A DNA stretch of 64,000 bases from Planotetraspora sp. A-T 1434 (GCF_025420585.1 NZ_JAOEGB010000007.1:228418-292417); one strand, 5' to 3'; counted from the stretch's first letter, positions 54,814 through 63,838 are shown. The notes: a model not told the origin generated them from the sequence alone. Program-made: numbers and translations.

Positions 54814-55449
54814 TCAGCCGATGTAGATGCGGGCGCCGTGAGTGGCGAGGACCTGGAGCGCGGTCTCGGGGCCGCCGGTCGCCACCGCCTCGAACAGCCT
54901 GCGGTGCCTGCGCACGCCATCCGCCGGGTCGCCCAGGTGCTCGGTCTCGCGGCGCAGGTTGGCGGCCATGTAGAGCTGAAGCTTACGGATCACGGGCTGA
55001 TAGGCGAGCAGCAACTGGCGGCTGCCGGCCAGGCCGACCATGGCCAGGTGGAAGCGGCAGTGCGCGTCGTTCTCTTCGCGGAGATCGCCCGCCTCCGCCG
55101 CGGCGGCCATCGCCGCAAGGGCGGTTTCGAGGTCCGCGAGCCGGGAGGGATCGGCAACGGGCAGGGCCTCCCCCACGGCGTACCGCTCCAGCACGTCGCG
55201 GAGGGCGAACAACTCGTCGACGTCCCGCTCGGAGAGCTGGGCGACCCGGGCGCCGCGGCGCGGAAGATGCTCGACGAGACCCTGCTCATCCAGCAGGCGT
55301 AGCGCCTCCCGCAGCGGAGCGCGGCTGATGCCGAAGCGCCGGGTGAGCTGCTCCTCGACCAGGCGCTCACCCGGTTGCAGGGCACCGCTCAGGATCTCCT
55401 CACGCAGCCGGTTCATGGACAGCTCCACCAGGCTGACGGCCTCCAGCAC
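54814..55449 (-). CDS. GntR-family (FCD) transcriptional regulator
   Basis: 211 residues. wHTH at about 10-75: REEILSGALQPGERLVEEQL, SRAPLREALRLLDEQGLVEHLPRRGARV (split). The C-terminal FCD domain has acidic and His residues in position for a metal or ligand (DAHCRFHLAM near 130, and HRRLFEAV). It likely senses a carboxylate or amide and controls the adjacent hydrolase and NCS2 permease. The GTG start at 55449 has AGGAGG six bases upstream; the track seven codons further is less likely. Confidence 0.88.
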   Translation of the reverse strand: MLEAVSLVELSMNRLREEILSGALQPGERLVEEQLTRRFGISRAPLREALRLLDEQGLVEHLPRRGARVAQLSERDVDELFALRDVLERYAVGEALPVADPSRLADLETALAAMAAAAEAGDLREENDAHCRFHLAMVGLAGSRQLLLAYQPVIRKLQLYMAANLRRETEHLGDPADGVRRHRRLFEAVATGGPETALQVLATHGARIYIG

Positions 55450-55524
55450 TCGCCACCTCCTCGCCCCCACTGTGGCAGATCCCGCGGTCAGCTGCGCCCA
55501 TCCACCGGCCGTTCGCCCCCACGC

Positions 55525-55590
55525 GCATGATCACGCCTGATGTTTTCCCATGTCAGACGGCATGCGAAGGAAGGCGTGCATGATCACCAC
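55525..55590 (+). repeat. 53-bp-period GCATGATCAC array (copy 5)
   Basis: Elements at 55525 and 55578, exactly 53 bases apart, in the divergent gap between the GntR and LPMO genes. Confidence 0.7.
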
Positions 55591-55653
55591 CAGAGGGCAG
55601 GGGAAGAAGAGTGGGCCTTGACCGGCCACTTGGTTGAGAGTAGCTTCGGTCAA

Positions 55654-55678
55654 ACTCTTAGGAAACTTAACTAAGAGT
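55654..55678 (+). promoter_or_regulatory. ACTCTTAG...CTAAGAGT palindrome before the LPMO gene
   Basis: Perfect 8-bp arms around GAAACTTAA, about 58 bases before the LPMO ATG. The inner TTAGGAAAC-TT-AACTA sequence recurs at 20524. No DasR-type box (ACTGGTCTAGACCA-like) is visible here. Likely binds a regulator of the chitin response. Confidence 0.5.
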
Positions 55679-55735
55679 AAAATGCAGCACGATGCCGTGA
55701 CCTGCGCCAAACTCCACGGTAAAAGGAGATGCCTG

Positions 55736-56665
55736 ATGAACAGGCGACGAACAGCGGCGCTCGTGGCCGCTCTCGGCAGCACCCCTCTGCTCATCGTCCC
55801 CGCCGCCAACGCCCACGGCACCATGCAGAACCCGGTCAGCCGCGTCTACGCGTGCTTCCTCGAAGGACCGGAAACCCCGCAGTCGGCGGCCTGCAAGGCG
55901 GCCGTCGCCGCCGGCGGCACCCAGGCCCTCTACGACTGGAACGAGATCAACCTGGCCAACGCCAACGGCCAGAGCAAGTCGATCATCCCGGACGGCAAGC
56001 TCTGCAGCGCCGGCCGCGACAAGTACAAGGGGTTCGACCTTCCGAGGACCGACTGGCCCGCCACGAACCTCAGCGCCGGCTCCTACACCTTCACCTACCG
56101 CGTCACGGCGCCTCATCGCGGCACGTTCGATTTCTACATCACGAAGAGCGGCTACAACCCCGCCCTTCCGCTCAAGTGGTCTGACCTGGAGGCGACGCCG
56201 TTCCTCTCGGTGACCAACCCCGTGCTCACCAACGGGTCGTACGTCATGACCGGCACGATCCCCTCCGGGAAGACCGGCCGCCACCTGATCTACTCGATCT
56301 GGCAGCGTTCCGACAGCCCCGAGGCGTTCTACACCTGCTCGGACGTGGTCTTCGGCGGGGGCACGCCCTCACCGACCCCGACGCCCACGCCCACCAAGAC
56401 CCCCACCCCCACGCCGACCCCCACCCCGACGCCGACCCCGACGCCCACGCCCACCAAGACGCCGACCCCGACGCCCACGCCCACCAAGACGCCGACGCCG
56501 ACGCCCACCCCGACCGGCGCCTACCCCGCGTGGAAAACCAACACCGCGTACGCCGTCGGAGCGAAGGTCAGCTACGGCGGTTCCAACTACCAGTGCCTCC
56601 AGGCGCACACGTCCCTGCCCGGCTGGGAGCCCCCGAACGTCCCGGCCCTCTGGCAGAAGATCTGA
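55736..56665 (+). CDS. AA10 lytic polysaccharide monooxygenase with CBM5/12
   Basis: 309 residues. Signal peptide [15 protein letters not shown]..., cleaved after ANA so that His comes first ([15 protein letters not shown]): the N-terminal His of the copper brace. The second brace His is in [13 protein letters not shown] near 127. A (TP)n-rich linker with Lys insertions follows (about 209-262), then a CBM5/12 chitin-binding module ([20 protein letters not shown], then WEPP..P.LW). It cleaves crystalline chitin oxidatively outside the cell. AAGGAG lies before the ATG. A 10-bp hairpin terminator follows. Confidence 0.95.
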   Translation: MNRRRTAALVAALGSTPLLIVPAANAHGTMQNPVSRVYACFLEGPETPQSAACKAAVAAGGTQALYDWNEINLANANGQSKSIIPDGKLCSAGRDKYKGFDLPRTDWPATNLSAGSYTFTYRVTAPHRGTFDFYITKSGYNPALPLKWSDLEATPFLSVTNPVLTNGSYVMTGTIPSGKTGRHLIYSIWQRSDSPEAFYTCSDVVFGGGTPSPTPTPTPTKTPTPTPTPTPTPTPTPTPTKTPTPTPTPTKTPTPTPTPTGAYPAWKTNTAYAVGAKVSYGGSNYQCLQAHTSLPGWEPPNVPALWQKI

Positions 56666-56676
56666 CGCCCGTGACA

Positions 56677-56708
56677 GTACGGCCCGCCCAGATCAGGCCG
56701 GGCCGTAC
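56677..56708 (+). terminator. Hairpin terminator after the LPMO gene
   Basis: GTACGGCCCG (56677-56686) pairs with CGGGCCGTAC (56699-56708) around a 12-base loop, 12 bases after the stop. No T tract, as is common in high-GC actinomycetes. Confidence 0.65.
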
Positions 56709-56919
56709 CGTCCAGCCGAGCCGTGTGCCCTCCCGGCCGTGCCGTACGGCAGGCCCGGGTTGTGACGCGGGCTCCCCGCCGTACGGCAGGCCGTGCGCGT
56801 GCGCGTGATCAGATGCGCTCCGCGGCGGTGGCCGGGCGAGCCGCGCGTGCGCCGAAGCGGCGATGGGGCGCTGGATGGGAGCCAGCAGGTCGGTGACGGC
56901 GTGCGGCACGCCGGCGGCG

Positions 56920-57085
56920 AACTGCCTGGCTGCACCACAGGTGGTTGACGAAGTGCAGGTCACCGACGACGGGGTGATGATGGAGCTTTGCGCCGTGGGT
57001 GCAACGTAGCACCCGGTGGTCGTTCCACCAGGTCGTGAACTCCGGTGACCGCAGCATGAGTTCGCCCACCAGGTCTGCGAGTTGC
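56920..57085 (-). pseudogene. Remnant of an MmyB-type XRE regulator ligand domain
   Basis: A minus-strand frame reads LADLVGELMLRSPEFTTWWN, then HRVLRCTHGAKLHHHPVVGDL, which is the end of MmyB-like regulators (conserved L.GEL..RS..F...W..H.V...T.G.K...HP.VG.L). No HTH or start is present and the frame then degenerates. So a regulator gene was lost here. Confidence 0.6.
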
Positions 57086-57136
57086 CGGTCGTGGGGCCCA
57101 CCCTCGCCGGAGGCGCGGCCGGTTCCAAGCCGTGTC

Positions 57137-57185
57137 TCTGAGCAAGACCGCCCCTGAGCAGGACCGTCCCTGAGCAGGACCGCCC
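57137..57185. repeat. Three 16-bp repeats (CCTGAGCAGGACCGYC)
   Basis: Three near-identical units follow the LanC-like stop codon, the first with a base change. They lie in the gap before the MmyB remnant. Confidence 0.6.
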
Positions 57186-58514
57186 CTACGCTGGGCCGTC
57201 CCGGAGCACGGCGGCGGGGAGCGGGATGGCCGGGAAGGGGTTGTCGGGCAGCAGGATCAGGCGGCGCGGCGCGTTGGAGAGGCCCGCGGCGTCCAGGTGG
57301 AGCAGCGCCGACCCGATTCCCGCCGCGCCGACCATGTAGCCGGTGTCCGCCGTGACATCCCACGGCCGCAGCCGCCGGTAGGCCTGATACCAGCGGTAGC
57401 CGGTCTCGTCGTGCCCGGTGGCCCGGCCGATGAGGTTCTCCGCGAGCGATCGGGCGAACTCCAGGTACTGCTCGCGCCCCGTGGCGGCCCAGAGGCCGAC
57501 GAACAACTCCAGGATCCCGGCAGCGCCGCAGCACTGGCAGGCCACGTTCCAGTAGCCCGGGGTGTGCCGCTGCGGCACGCCGCTCTGGACGATGCCGTGC
57601 GCGAGCCGCTCGACCCAGTCGAGATCGCCGGGCTCGCCGGTGACCCGGTGGAGCTCGTAGAACATCCGGGCGACGCCCGCCGACCCCGAGCAGAAGCCGA
57701 GATAGTGCAGGCCGCGCCCCTGCGGCACGTGGTGGGGCACGAGGGCGCACTTCTCCGTCACCGCGCTGATCGTACGGACGAAGTCCGCGCCCCTGCGGGC
57801 GGCGGCCAGGAACCGCTCGTCCCGCGTCACACCGTACAGACGGGCGAGCAGGAACGCCGTGCCGGCCGTACCGGAGAGGAAGCCGGGCGTGACGGCGTCG
57901 ACGGGCAGGTCGGTGCAGGAGTCGCCGCCGAAGCGGTGTCCCGGCACGGCCAGCGTCGCGATCCGCTCGCCCGCTTCGACGGCCACCTGCTCGTAGACGG
58001 AGACGCCGAGGCTCCCGGCCGCGTGGAGCAGCGCCAGCACGATGCCGCCGTCGCCCCGTTGGGCGGGGTCGCCGGTCCAGCCGATGCCGTCGCCCATGGG
58101 GCGCACACTACGGACGATCTGGTCGGCGGCCGCCCTGGCGGCGTCCGTGACGTACTCGTCCCCTGTCACCCACCCCGCCTCGGCCAGCGCGAAGACGCTG
58201 CCCGCCAGGCCGTGGTAGAAGGTCAGATCGGCCTGGTCACGCCAGGTGGCGGCGAGGTAGCGAGCCCCGGCCTTGGCGTCGTCCAGGTAGGCCTCGTGTC
58301 CGGTGGCCGCCGCCAGTTCCAGGAAGAACAGGACGATCCCGGCGGCACCGGAGTAGAGCGACGACGGCTGCCCGGCCTTCGCCGACTGACCCCGCGGGTC
58401 CGGATTGGCCAGCCAGTGGCGGCCGAGTCCGTCATCGACGGCCGCGGACCGCACCCAGCGCGCGGCCATGATGGCGGCGGTTATCGGCGTCTCAGCACGG
58501 GGCCACGAGCTCAT
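57186..58514 (-). CDS. LanC-like protein with a three-Cys zinc site
   Basis: 442 residues, an alpha/alpha toroid: repeats SLYSGAAGIVLFFLELA, TFYHGLAGSVFALAEAG, GFLSGTAGTAFLLAR, FCSGSAGVARMFYELH and VGAAGIGSALLHLD. The zinc ligands of LanC (Cys, then Cys-His) line up with Cys275 (FCSG) and Cys328-Cys329 (QCCG). So Cys replaces His, as in the permissive ProcM-type cyclases. LanC enzymes add Cys thiols to dehydroamino acids. No dehydratase or precursor gene is in the window, so the partner is elsewhere or the role differs (eukaryotic LanCL act in glutathione chemistry). Confidence 0.85.
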   Translation of the reverse strand: MSSWPRAETPITAAIMAARWVRSAAVDDGLGRHWLANPDPRGQSAKAGQPSSLYSGAAGIVLFFLELAAATGHEAYLDDAKAGARYLAATWRDQADLTFYHGLAGSVFALAEAGWVTGDEYVTDAARAAADQIVRSVRPMGDGIGWTGDPAQRGDGGIVLALLHAAGSLGVSVYEQVAVEAGERIATLAVPGHRFGGDSCTDLPVDAVTPGFLSGTAGTAFLLARLYGVTRDERFLAAARRGADFVRTISAVTEKCALVPHHVPQGRGLHYLGFCSGSAGVARMFYELHRVTGEPGDLDWVERLAHGIVQSGVPQRHTPGYWNVACQCCGAAGILELFVGLWAATGREQYLEFARSLAENLIGRATGHDETGYRWYQAYRRLRPWDVTADTGYMVGAAGIGSALLHLDAAGLSNAPRRLILLPDNPFPAIPLPAAVLRDGPA

Positions 58515-58626
58515 ACCTCATTGTCCCACATTCTTGGTAGGTAATAGGGCCACTTTCGCCTTGCTAACCCGCCAGGCGGAGACTCCTGGGAAGGCGTCGG
58601 CCGGTCAGAAGGACACCGGCATGCTC

Positions 58627-58821
58627 TCAGCTCTCTTCGCCGGCGTCCTGGGAAACGATCGGCTGCGCGTCGATTCCATGCTCGGAGGCCAGCCGCAGGA
58701 GGTTGTCGAGTCGGCCAGAAAGGACCTGGATGTCGTACTCATCCCGGTCGTCATGCGCCTGCCGCAACTTCTCCCGAGCCTCCAGCACACGAGCACGTAG
58801 CTCCGCGGTGAACTCGTCCAT
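58627..58821 (-). CDS. Small conserved-looking protein, 64 residues
   Basis: MDEFTAELRARVLEAREKL, then helix LSGRLDNLLRLASEHGID and an acidic end. Two amphipathic helices, no Cys, no signal. AAGGGGG about nine bases before the ATG and strong GC3 bias support it. Function unknown; small helical actinobacterial proteins of this size are common. It is not a lanthipeptide precursor for the nearby LanC-like protein because it lacks Cys and has few Ser/Thr. Confidence 0.65.
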   Translation of the reverse strand: MDEFTAELRARVLEAREKLRQAHDDRDEYDIQVLSGRLDNLLRLASEHGIDAQPIVSQDAGEES

Positions 58822-58880
58822 ATGACTTTGCCCCCTTCGTCCGTGGCATGATGTCGCGAACCGGGAAGAATCTCAATCCG

Positions 58881-59393
58881 TCACCGCTGGTCACGCCGCA
58901 GCGGGTGATCCGGAGGGATCTCGACCACGACGATGGGGGTCCCGTCAGGATCCTCGATCCACATCTCCACCAGGCCCCAGGGCTCGAGCTTCGGCGGCCG
59001 CACCACGGCCACCCCCTCGGCCACCAGCCTGTCGTGCTCGGCGTCGACGTCCCGGACCTGGAGCCACATGCCGGGTCCGTGGCCAAAGGAGCCGCCCGAG
59101 CCGCCCGAGCCGCCCGAGCCGCCCGACGCCCCCGCATCGCCTGAGCCACCCGACGCGCCCGGCTCGCCTGAGCCACCTGACGCGCCCGGGCCGTCCGGGC
59201 CGTCCGGGCCGTCCGGGCCGTCCGAATGCCCGGACACCTCGAGGAAGCCCTGCCCGAGGAAGAACACCACGCCCGGATCATCGGCCGGGCCGAACTCCCG
59301 GTAGACCGCCAAGCCGAGCACGTCTCGATAGAAACGACGGCTCGCGCCCAGATCGTTCGGCCGGAGCAGGATCCGGCTGCTCAGCACTTCCAT
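58881..59393 (-). CDS. VOC-family protein with a Gly/Ser/Pro repeat insert
   Basis: 170 residues. N-terminal module ILLRPNDLGASRRFYRDVLGLAVYREFG, then after FLEVSGH a ~50-residue insert of D-G-P, G-A-S and G-G-S repeats, then GMWLQVRDVDAEHDRLVAEGV and a closing WIEDPDGTPIVVVEIP (each split). Metal ligand positions of the second module (Glu at the end) are kept. The insert is coded by 9-bp DNA repeats and probably forms a flexible loop. It may be a small-molecule binding or resistance protein. Confidence 0.8.
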   Translation of the reverse strand: MEVLSSRILLRPNDLGASRRFYRDVLGLAVYREFGPADDPGVVFFLGQGFLEVSGHSDGPDGPDGPDGPGASGGSGEPGASGGSGDAGASGGSGGSGGSGGSFGHGPGMWLQVRDVDAEHDRLVAEGVAVVRPPKLEPWGLVEMWIEDPDGTPIVVVEIPPDHPLRRDQR

Positions 59394-59635
59394 GTGTCGT
59401 GTTCTGCCCGGACCGGCCGATTGCCTCACCTATGGGCAGGAGTGAGCATTCTGGAATTATCGGGCAGGCCTTTCGTCCCTACGAAGGGTGACGGAAGGCG
59501 GTGCCGCGGGAAGAGCACACGGGAGAAGCTGGATCCACGGTGTTCGACGCACGCCGATGACGGCTTCGGGCAGGTGATCTGGCGGATTACGAACTCCGGC
59601 CGATCTTGGCTTTTCGCGCCTATGGGAGATTTCGC

Positions 59636-60103
59636 ATGACTGAGCACGCCACACCGGCCGGCACTCCGGGCGGTCCGGGAGCGGCCCTGCCGAAGCTGGA
59701 GAAGCTCGAGGGAGACGAGTGCCTGCGGTTGATCTCCCCCGGGGGCGTGGGACGTGTGGCCTTCAACGATTACACCGGCCCCGTGATCCTCCCCGTCAAC
59801 TATGTGATCCACGACGGCACGATCCTGTTCCGCACGGCGCTCGGCGGACCGCTCGACCAGGAGCTCCGTACCGGCGTGGAGGGAGCCGAGTTCATCGTCG
59901 CCTTCGAGGTGGACCACATCGACGAGGCCACCCACCAAGGCTGGAGCGTCCTCGTGCGGGGTGGTTTGCACCACGTCGTCTCCAGCGAGGAGCGCGCGGA
60001 AGCGGCCGAGTCGGGTGTCGAGTCCTGGGCGGGCGGCGAGCGCGAGCTGTACATCAGGATCGCGCCCGTCGAGATCAGCGGCCGTCGCATCCAGCACGCA
60101 TAA
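59636..60103 (+). CDS. PNPOx-like (pyridoxamine oxidase fold) flavin/F420-binding protein
   Basis: 155 residues: [20 protein letters not shown] near 25-45, [22 protein letters not shown] near 53 and [22 protein letters not shown] near 92. These are the marks of the split beta-barrel DUF385/PNPOx-like group found in many actinobacterial stress regulons. It may bind a flavin or F420; activity unknown. The start at 59636 follows GGGAG. It precedes the alcohol dehydrogenase on the same strand by about 200 bases. Confidence 0.85.
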   Translation: MTEHATPAGTPGGPGAALPKLEKLEGDECLRLISPGGVGRVAFNDYTGPVILPVNYVIHDGTILFRTALGGPLDQELRTGVEGAEFIVAFEVDHIDEATHQGWSVLVRGGLHHVVSSEERAEAAESGVESWAGGERELYIRIAPVEISGRRIQHA

Positions 60104-60308
60104 GCCGGGGCCGCATCGAATGCGACAGAGCCGTCCATCCGTCAACGCGCTGTCCGGGAAGCAGGACGAGGCCACGAACCCGCCCGCCACAGCTACAGAT
60201 GACACCGTCGCAGCACGGAGCGTGAACACGCCATCCGGGCCGCGGGTCGCGGCTACGCACGTGGTGGCCCAGGAGCGAACGGAGGGCCCGGAGCGGCTGC
60301 CCAGGGAG

Positions 60309-61307
60309 ATGGACGCCTGGGTGGTGGCCCGGCCGGGGCCCATGGGGACGCATCCGCTGGAGCGGACACGGCTGCCGGTGCCCACGCCGGGACCAGGTGA
60401 GCTGCTCGTGTGGGTCGAGGTGTGCGCGGTCTGCCGGACCGACCTTCACCTGGCCGAGGGCGACCTGACACCACGACGGCCACGGACCGTACCGGGACAC
60501 GAGGTGGTGGGACGGGTGGCGGCTCTCGGCCCCGGTACGGCGGGGCCGGCCCCCGGCACGCGAGTGGGCGTCGCCTGGCTGCGCTCGACCTGCGGGATCT
60601 GCCGATACTGCCGTCGTGGCGCGGAGAACCTGTGCCCGTCCTCCACCTACACGGGCTGGGACGCCGACGGCGGCTACGCCGAATACGTCACCGCCCTCGC
60701 GGACTACGTCTACGCCCTCCCCGAAGACGAACCGGCCGACAAGCTCGCGCCCCTCCTGTGCGCCGGGATCATCGGCTACCGCGCCCTCCTGCGGGCGGAC
60801 CTGCCACCGGGCGGCCGGCTCGGCATCTACGGCTTCGGCGCCTCGGCGCATCTGACGGCGCAGATCGCCATCGCCGAGGGCGCCGCCGTACACGTGATGA
60901 CCAGGTCGGAGGCGGCGCAGGAGCTGGCCAGGACGCTGGGCGCGGCGTCGGTCGGCGGCAGCGCGGGCGTGCCACCCGAACCACTCGACGCCGCCATCCT
61001 GTTCGCCCCCGTCGGCGACCTGGTGCCGGTCGCACTGGCCGCCCTGGACCGGGGCGGGACGCTGGCCGTGGCGGGCATCCACCTGACCGACATCCCGGTG
61101 CTCAACTATCAGCGCCACCTGTTCCAGGAGCGGACGCTGCGCAGTGTCACCGCGAACACGCGGGCCGACGGCCGGCGGTTTTTGGAGCTGGCCTCGCTTC
61201 ACCGGCCGCGCGTGACGACCACGCCCTATCCCTTCGACGCCGCCGACGAGGCACTGCGCGACCTCGCCACCGATCGCGTCGACGGCGCTGCCGTACTGTT
61301 CATATAA
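60309..61307 (+). CDS. Zinc-dependent alcohol dehydrogenase
   Basis: 332 residues, MDR family: catalytic zinc motif GHEVVGRV near 63 with Cys in [10 protein letters not shown], structural zinc cysteines [15 protein letters not shown] near 92-107, NAD motif [11 protein letters not shown] near 170 and [11 protein letters not shown] later. It oxidises alcohols or reduces aldehydes with NAD(P). It resembles the AdhP/AdhT-like enzymes adjoining stress genes in actinobacteria. The ATG at 60309 has a GGGAG that is too close, so a GTG further up is an alternative. Confidence 0.85.
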   Translation: MDAWVVARPGPMGTHPLERTRLPVPTPGPGELLVWVEVCAVCRTDLHLAEGDLTPRRPRTVPGHEVVGRVAALGPGTAGPAPGTRVGVAWLRSTCGICRYCRRGAENLCPSSTYTGWDADGGYAEYVTALADYVYALPEDEPADKLAPLLCAGIIGYRALLRADLPPGGRLGIYGFGASAHLTAQIAIAEGAAVHVMTRSEAAQELARTLGAASVGGSAGVPPEPLDAAILFAPVGDLVPVALAALDRGGTLAVAGIHLTDIPVLNYQRHLFQERTLRSVTANTRADGRRFLELASLHRPRVTTTPYPFDAADEALRDLATDRVDGAAVLFI

Positions 61308-61525
61308 CGCTGAGTCATGCACTGAGCCACATTGCTGAGCAAGGCCCCGGTTCCGCAGGACGTACCGGATCGTCCAAGGTCTGCGACCCGCTGACGCGGT
61401 GATCCGACTCCGAGACCTTCGGCCAGACCAATCGGACCCGCAACGCCCGCGCCGCCGACGCCGCAGTAGCCATGAAGCCAGGACCGCGACCTGCCACACG
61501 AGTGGGCATCGCTTTGTAGAGAAAC

Positions 61526-61617
61526 GGCAAAACTGCCATGAAATGTGCGGCAGACTGGCCATGAGCGTTCCGGCAAATCTGCCACGGTAGATGCGGCAAA
61601 TCTGCCACACTCAGAGG
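61526..61617. repeat. Four tandem 23-bp iterons with a GGCA...TGCC core
   Basis: Units begin at 61526, 61549, 61572 and 61595, exactly 23 bases apart. Cores: GGCAAAACTGCC, GGCAGACTGGCC, GGCAAATCTGCC twice; each is a near-palindrome. The array ends 23 bases before the GTG of the AAA/DUF4143 gene. Iterons of this kind bind partition or regulator proteins. Confidence 0.8.
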
Positions 61618-61639
61618 TGGATCGCCATATCCTGAGCCG

Positions 61640-62908
61640 GTGGACACCGATGAGCTGACGATCTTCCCCCGGCGCGCGGAAACCATGGCTGTGGAAGCAC
61701 TCGTCGACACCCGTGTCGTAGTGATCAATGGTGCCAGGCAGGTCGGCAAAAGCACCCTGGCCCAGGCGATCGTGCACCGGACGCCAGGATCACGGGAGAT
61801 TTACCTGGATCAGGCGGCGGTACGCGCTGCGGCACGACAGGATCCTGACGGGATCGTCCACCACAACGGGCTCATACTCATCGACGAGGTCCAGCGCGTA
61901 CCCGACCTCCTGCTCTCCATCAAACGCGAAGTGGACGCCGACCCTCGCCCAGGACGCTTCCTGCTGACCGGCTCTGCCCGGCTACTCGGCCTACGAGATC
62001 TTCCCGACGCACTTCCTGGTCGATCCGAGACGATCGAACTCTGGCCGCTCTCCCAGGGGGAGATCGAGCGCAGCGCCGACGGATTCGTGGACGCGGCGTT
62101 CCAAAAGGGCCGTGACCTCGCAACTCCGAGATCCCGGCTCCGCAGAGCTGACTACCTCGACCGCGCACTGAGGGGCGGCTACCCGGAAGCGGTCCACCGT
62201 CCTACGCATCGGAGAAGGGCACGGTTCTTCGAGTCCTACATCTCCGATCTGATCAACCGAGACGTGAAACAGGTCTCCGATATCGAGCGACCCGCGGACA
62301 TGCGGCGCCTGCTGAACGTCCTCTGTGGACGCATGGGCGGACTGGCAGTGATCGACAACATCAGTCGTGACCTGGGACTTCCACGCAACACCGTGAAACG
62401 GTACGTCGATCTGCTCGACCTGGTTTATGTCATCAGGCGGATACCGGCATGGTCGTCCAACGCCACCACACGCGCGGTCGCGACCCCCAAGCTACTAATC
62501 GTGGACTCCGGACTGGGGGCCCACCTAGCAGGTCTCACCCCAGCCCGAACTACAGGCATAACCGCCCCGGTGGGTCCCCTTCTAGAGAACTTCGCCCTCG
62601 GCGAGTTGGCTCGCCAATTGACGTGGGCCGAGGAGCCCGTACGCCTCTACCACTATCGTGATCGAGACAACGTCGAGGTAGACGGCATCCTGGAACGAGC
62701 ATCCGGCGAAGTCGTCGGCATCGAGGTCAAGGCCGCCGAAACCGTACGCGCAGACGACTTCAAGGGACTCCAGCACTTGGCCCGCAAGCTCGGTGACCGC
62801 CTGATCGCCGGCTTCGTCCTCTACGCGGGTCAAGAAACGCTCCCATTCGGGGACCGAATGCGGGCCCTGCCACTGTCCGCGCTGTGGGAAGCGACCCCAG
62901 CCTCCTGA
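61640..62908 (+). CDS. AAA_14/DUF4143 ATPase
   Basis: 422 residues: Walker A NGARQVGKSTLAQ at 30-42, Walker B LILIDEVQRVPDLL near 78-91, LLTGSARLL sensor near 109, and a C-terminal DUF4143 domain with KLLIVDSGLGAHLAG, LLENFALGELARQL and the nuclease-like D-G-I-L...GIEVKA motif (VDGILERASGEVVGIEVKAAE, split). The EVK residues resemble a PD-(D/E)xK nuclease. Function of the family is largely unknown; some are linked to genome islands. The GTG at 61640 is the first start. GC is lower than neighbours. The iterons upstream suggest self-regulation. Confidence 0.85.
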   Translation: MDTDELTIFPRRAETMAVEALVDTRVVVINGARQVGKSTLAQAIVHRTPGSREIYLDQAAVRAAARQDPDGIVHHNGLILIDEVQRVPDLLLSIKREVDADPRPGRFLLTGSARLLGLRDLPDALPGRSETIELWPLSQGEIERSADGFVDAAFQKGRDLATPRSRLRRADYLDRALRGGYPEAVHRPTHRRRARFFESYISDLINRDVKQVSDIERPADMRRLLNVLCGRMGGLAVIDNISRDLGLPRNTVKRYVDLLDLVYVIRRIPAWSSNATTRAVATPKLLIVDSGLGAHLAGLTPARTTGITAPVGPLLENFALGELARQLTWAEEPVRLYHYRDRDNVEVDGILERASGEVVGIEVKAAETVRADDFKGLQHLARKLGDRLIAGFVLYAGQETLPFGDRMRALPLSALWEATPAS

Positions 62909-62999
62909 CTGTCAAGCAGCGCACCGAAGGGGTCACCTGCGTTGACACCGGTGCCTCCGAGTCCGCAGTAACCAGCACCTGCGAGTTCCGCCTTCGGCA

Positions 63000-63356
63000 T
63001 CAGGCGTCGGTGTCTTTCGGGTGACGAGGCGAGACATAGACGAGCCAGACCGTGCGGGTGACGTCATCGATGACGTAGCGGACGCGCCCGCCGCTGGTGA
63101 CCTCGAATTCCCATTGCTCCAGGTCCTGGCCGTTGTGACGGTGAGTCCCGAGGTCGCCGCGTAGGCGGTGTTGACGCTCGTGATCTCCCCGTGAGCGCGG
63201 GTCGGCGCGCAGGGCCTCAAGACATCGGCGTGTGTTAGCCAAGGCGTGGCGACACAACTCCTCCCATCCCTTGGCAGCGTCACTGGTACCGAACCGGATA
63301 TCCCATTCCTCGTCCGGAGGTGGGACCGTGACGCGGTCCCCACGCTTCGGACTCAT
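63000..63356 (-). CDS. Putative RelE/ParE-like toxin
   Basis: 118 residues. The second half is a compact basic fold with RGDHERQHRLRGDLGTHR and W.FEVTSGGRVRYVIDDVTRTVWLVYVSPRHPKDTDA (split), where the R-V-R-Y-x-I-D and V...H.K pattern resembles RelE-type toxins. It overlaps its upstream partner by four bases (ATGA), usual for toxin-antitoxin pairs. RelE toxins cut mRNA at the ribosome. Similarity is weak, so confidence is moderate. Confidence 0.6.
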   Translation of the reverse strand: MSPKRGDRVTVPPPDEEWDIRFGTSDAAKGWEELCRHALANTRRCLEALRADPRSRGDHERQHRLRGDLGTHRHNGQDLEQWEFEVTSGGRVRYVIDDVTRTVWLVYVSPRHPKDTDA

Positions 63357-63823
63357 GCTGAAACCTCTACCGGCCCAAAGTCACCCCTTGTGGCCTTGCG
63401 AGCCTGGGCGTAGCGCGCCGGGTCGGCCTTGATTCGAGCGGTTGCCCGCCAGCCCGCGATAACCTCCTGCGCGGTGACATCGACGTCCAGCTCGGCGGCA
63501 TCGGACAGCGCCTCGACCAGCTCAAGGGTGAAGGCACGCAGTTCATCGGAGGTGAGGTGGCGAACCCAGGGGAAGACTTCCGGCATGGCGATGACGAGCG
63601 TGCGGGCGGTCGGATCGTGCTTGAGTAGGGCGAGGAACAGTCGGGAAGCCGTAGCCAGCGTCTGCCCGCGCTGATCCTCACGATCGGCGGCGGTCAGGTA
63701 GAAATCCGGGGCGTCGCGATGAGTGACACGTACTCGGCCAAGACGTGCGGCGCGTTCGGCGACAGCACGGGGGTTTCTTGACAGATCCGAGAAGGTCACA
63801 GCATCTACATCGCTAGTGCTCAC
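63353..63823 (-). CDS. Putative antitoxin, Phd/YefM-like N-terminus
   Basis: 156 residues. VTFSDLSRNPRAVAERAARLGRVRVTHRDAPDFYL at the front (split) resembles Phd/YefM antitoxins (F..LR..P..v...). The long helical C-terminus is unusual for this family and may contact the toxin. It is first gene of the pair and has a palindrome 16 bases before its ATG. The pair is on a low-GC island beside the DUF4143 ATPase. Confidence 0.6.
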   Translation of the reverse strand: MSTSDVDAVTFSDLSRNPRAVAERAARLGRVRVTHRDAPDFYLTAADREDQRGQTLATASRLFLALLKHDPTARTLVIAMPEVFPWVRHLTSDELRAFTLELVEALSDAAELDVDVTAQEVIAGWRATARIKADPARYAQARKATRGDFGPVEVSA

Positions 63824-63838
63824 CCCACCACCGTAACT

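Noticed and set aside
55654..55678. DasR site at the LPMO promoter
   Set aside because: The palindrome does not match the DasR consensus (ACTGGTCTAGACCA-like).
56380..56520. Tandem repeat in the LPMO region as a separate repeat element
   Set aside because: It encodes the Thr-Pro linker between catalytic and chitin-binding modules.
58627..58821. Small ORF as a lanthipeptide precursor for the LanC-like protein
   Set aside because: No Cys and few Ser/Thr; it looks like a small helical protein.
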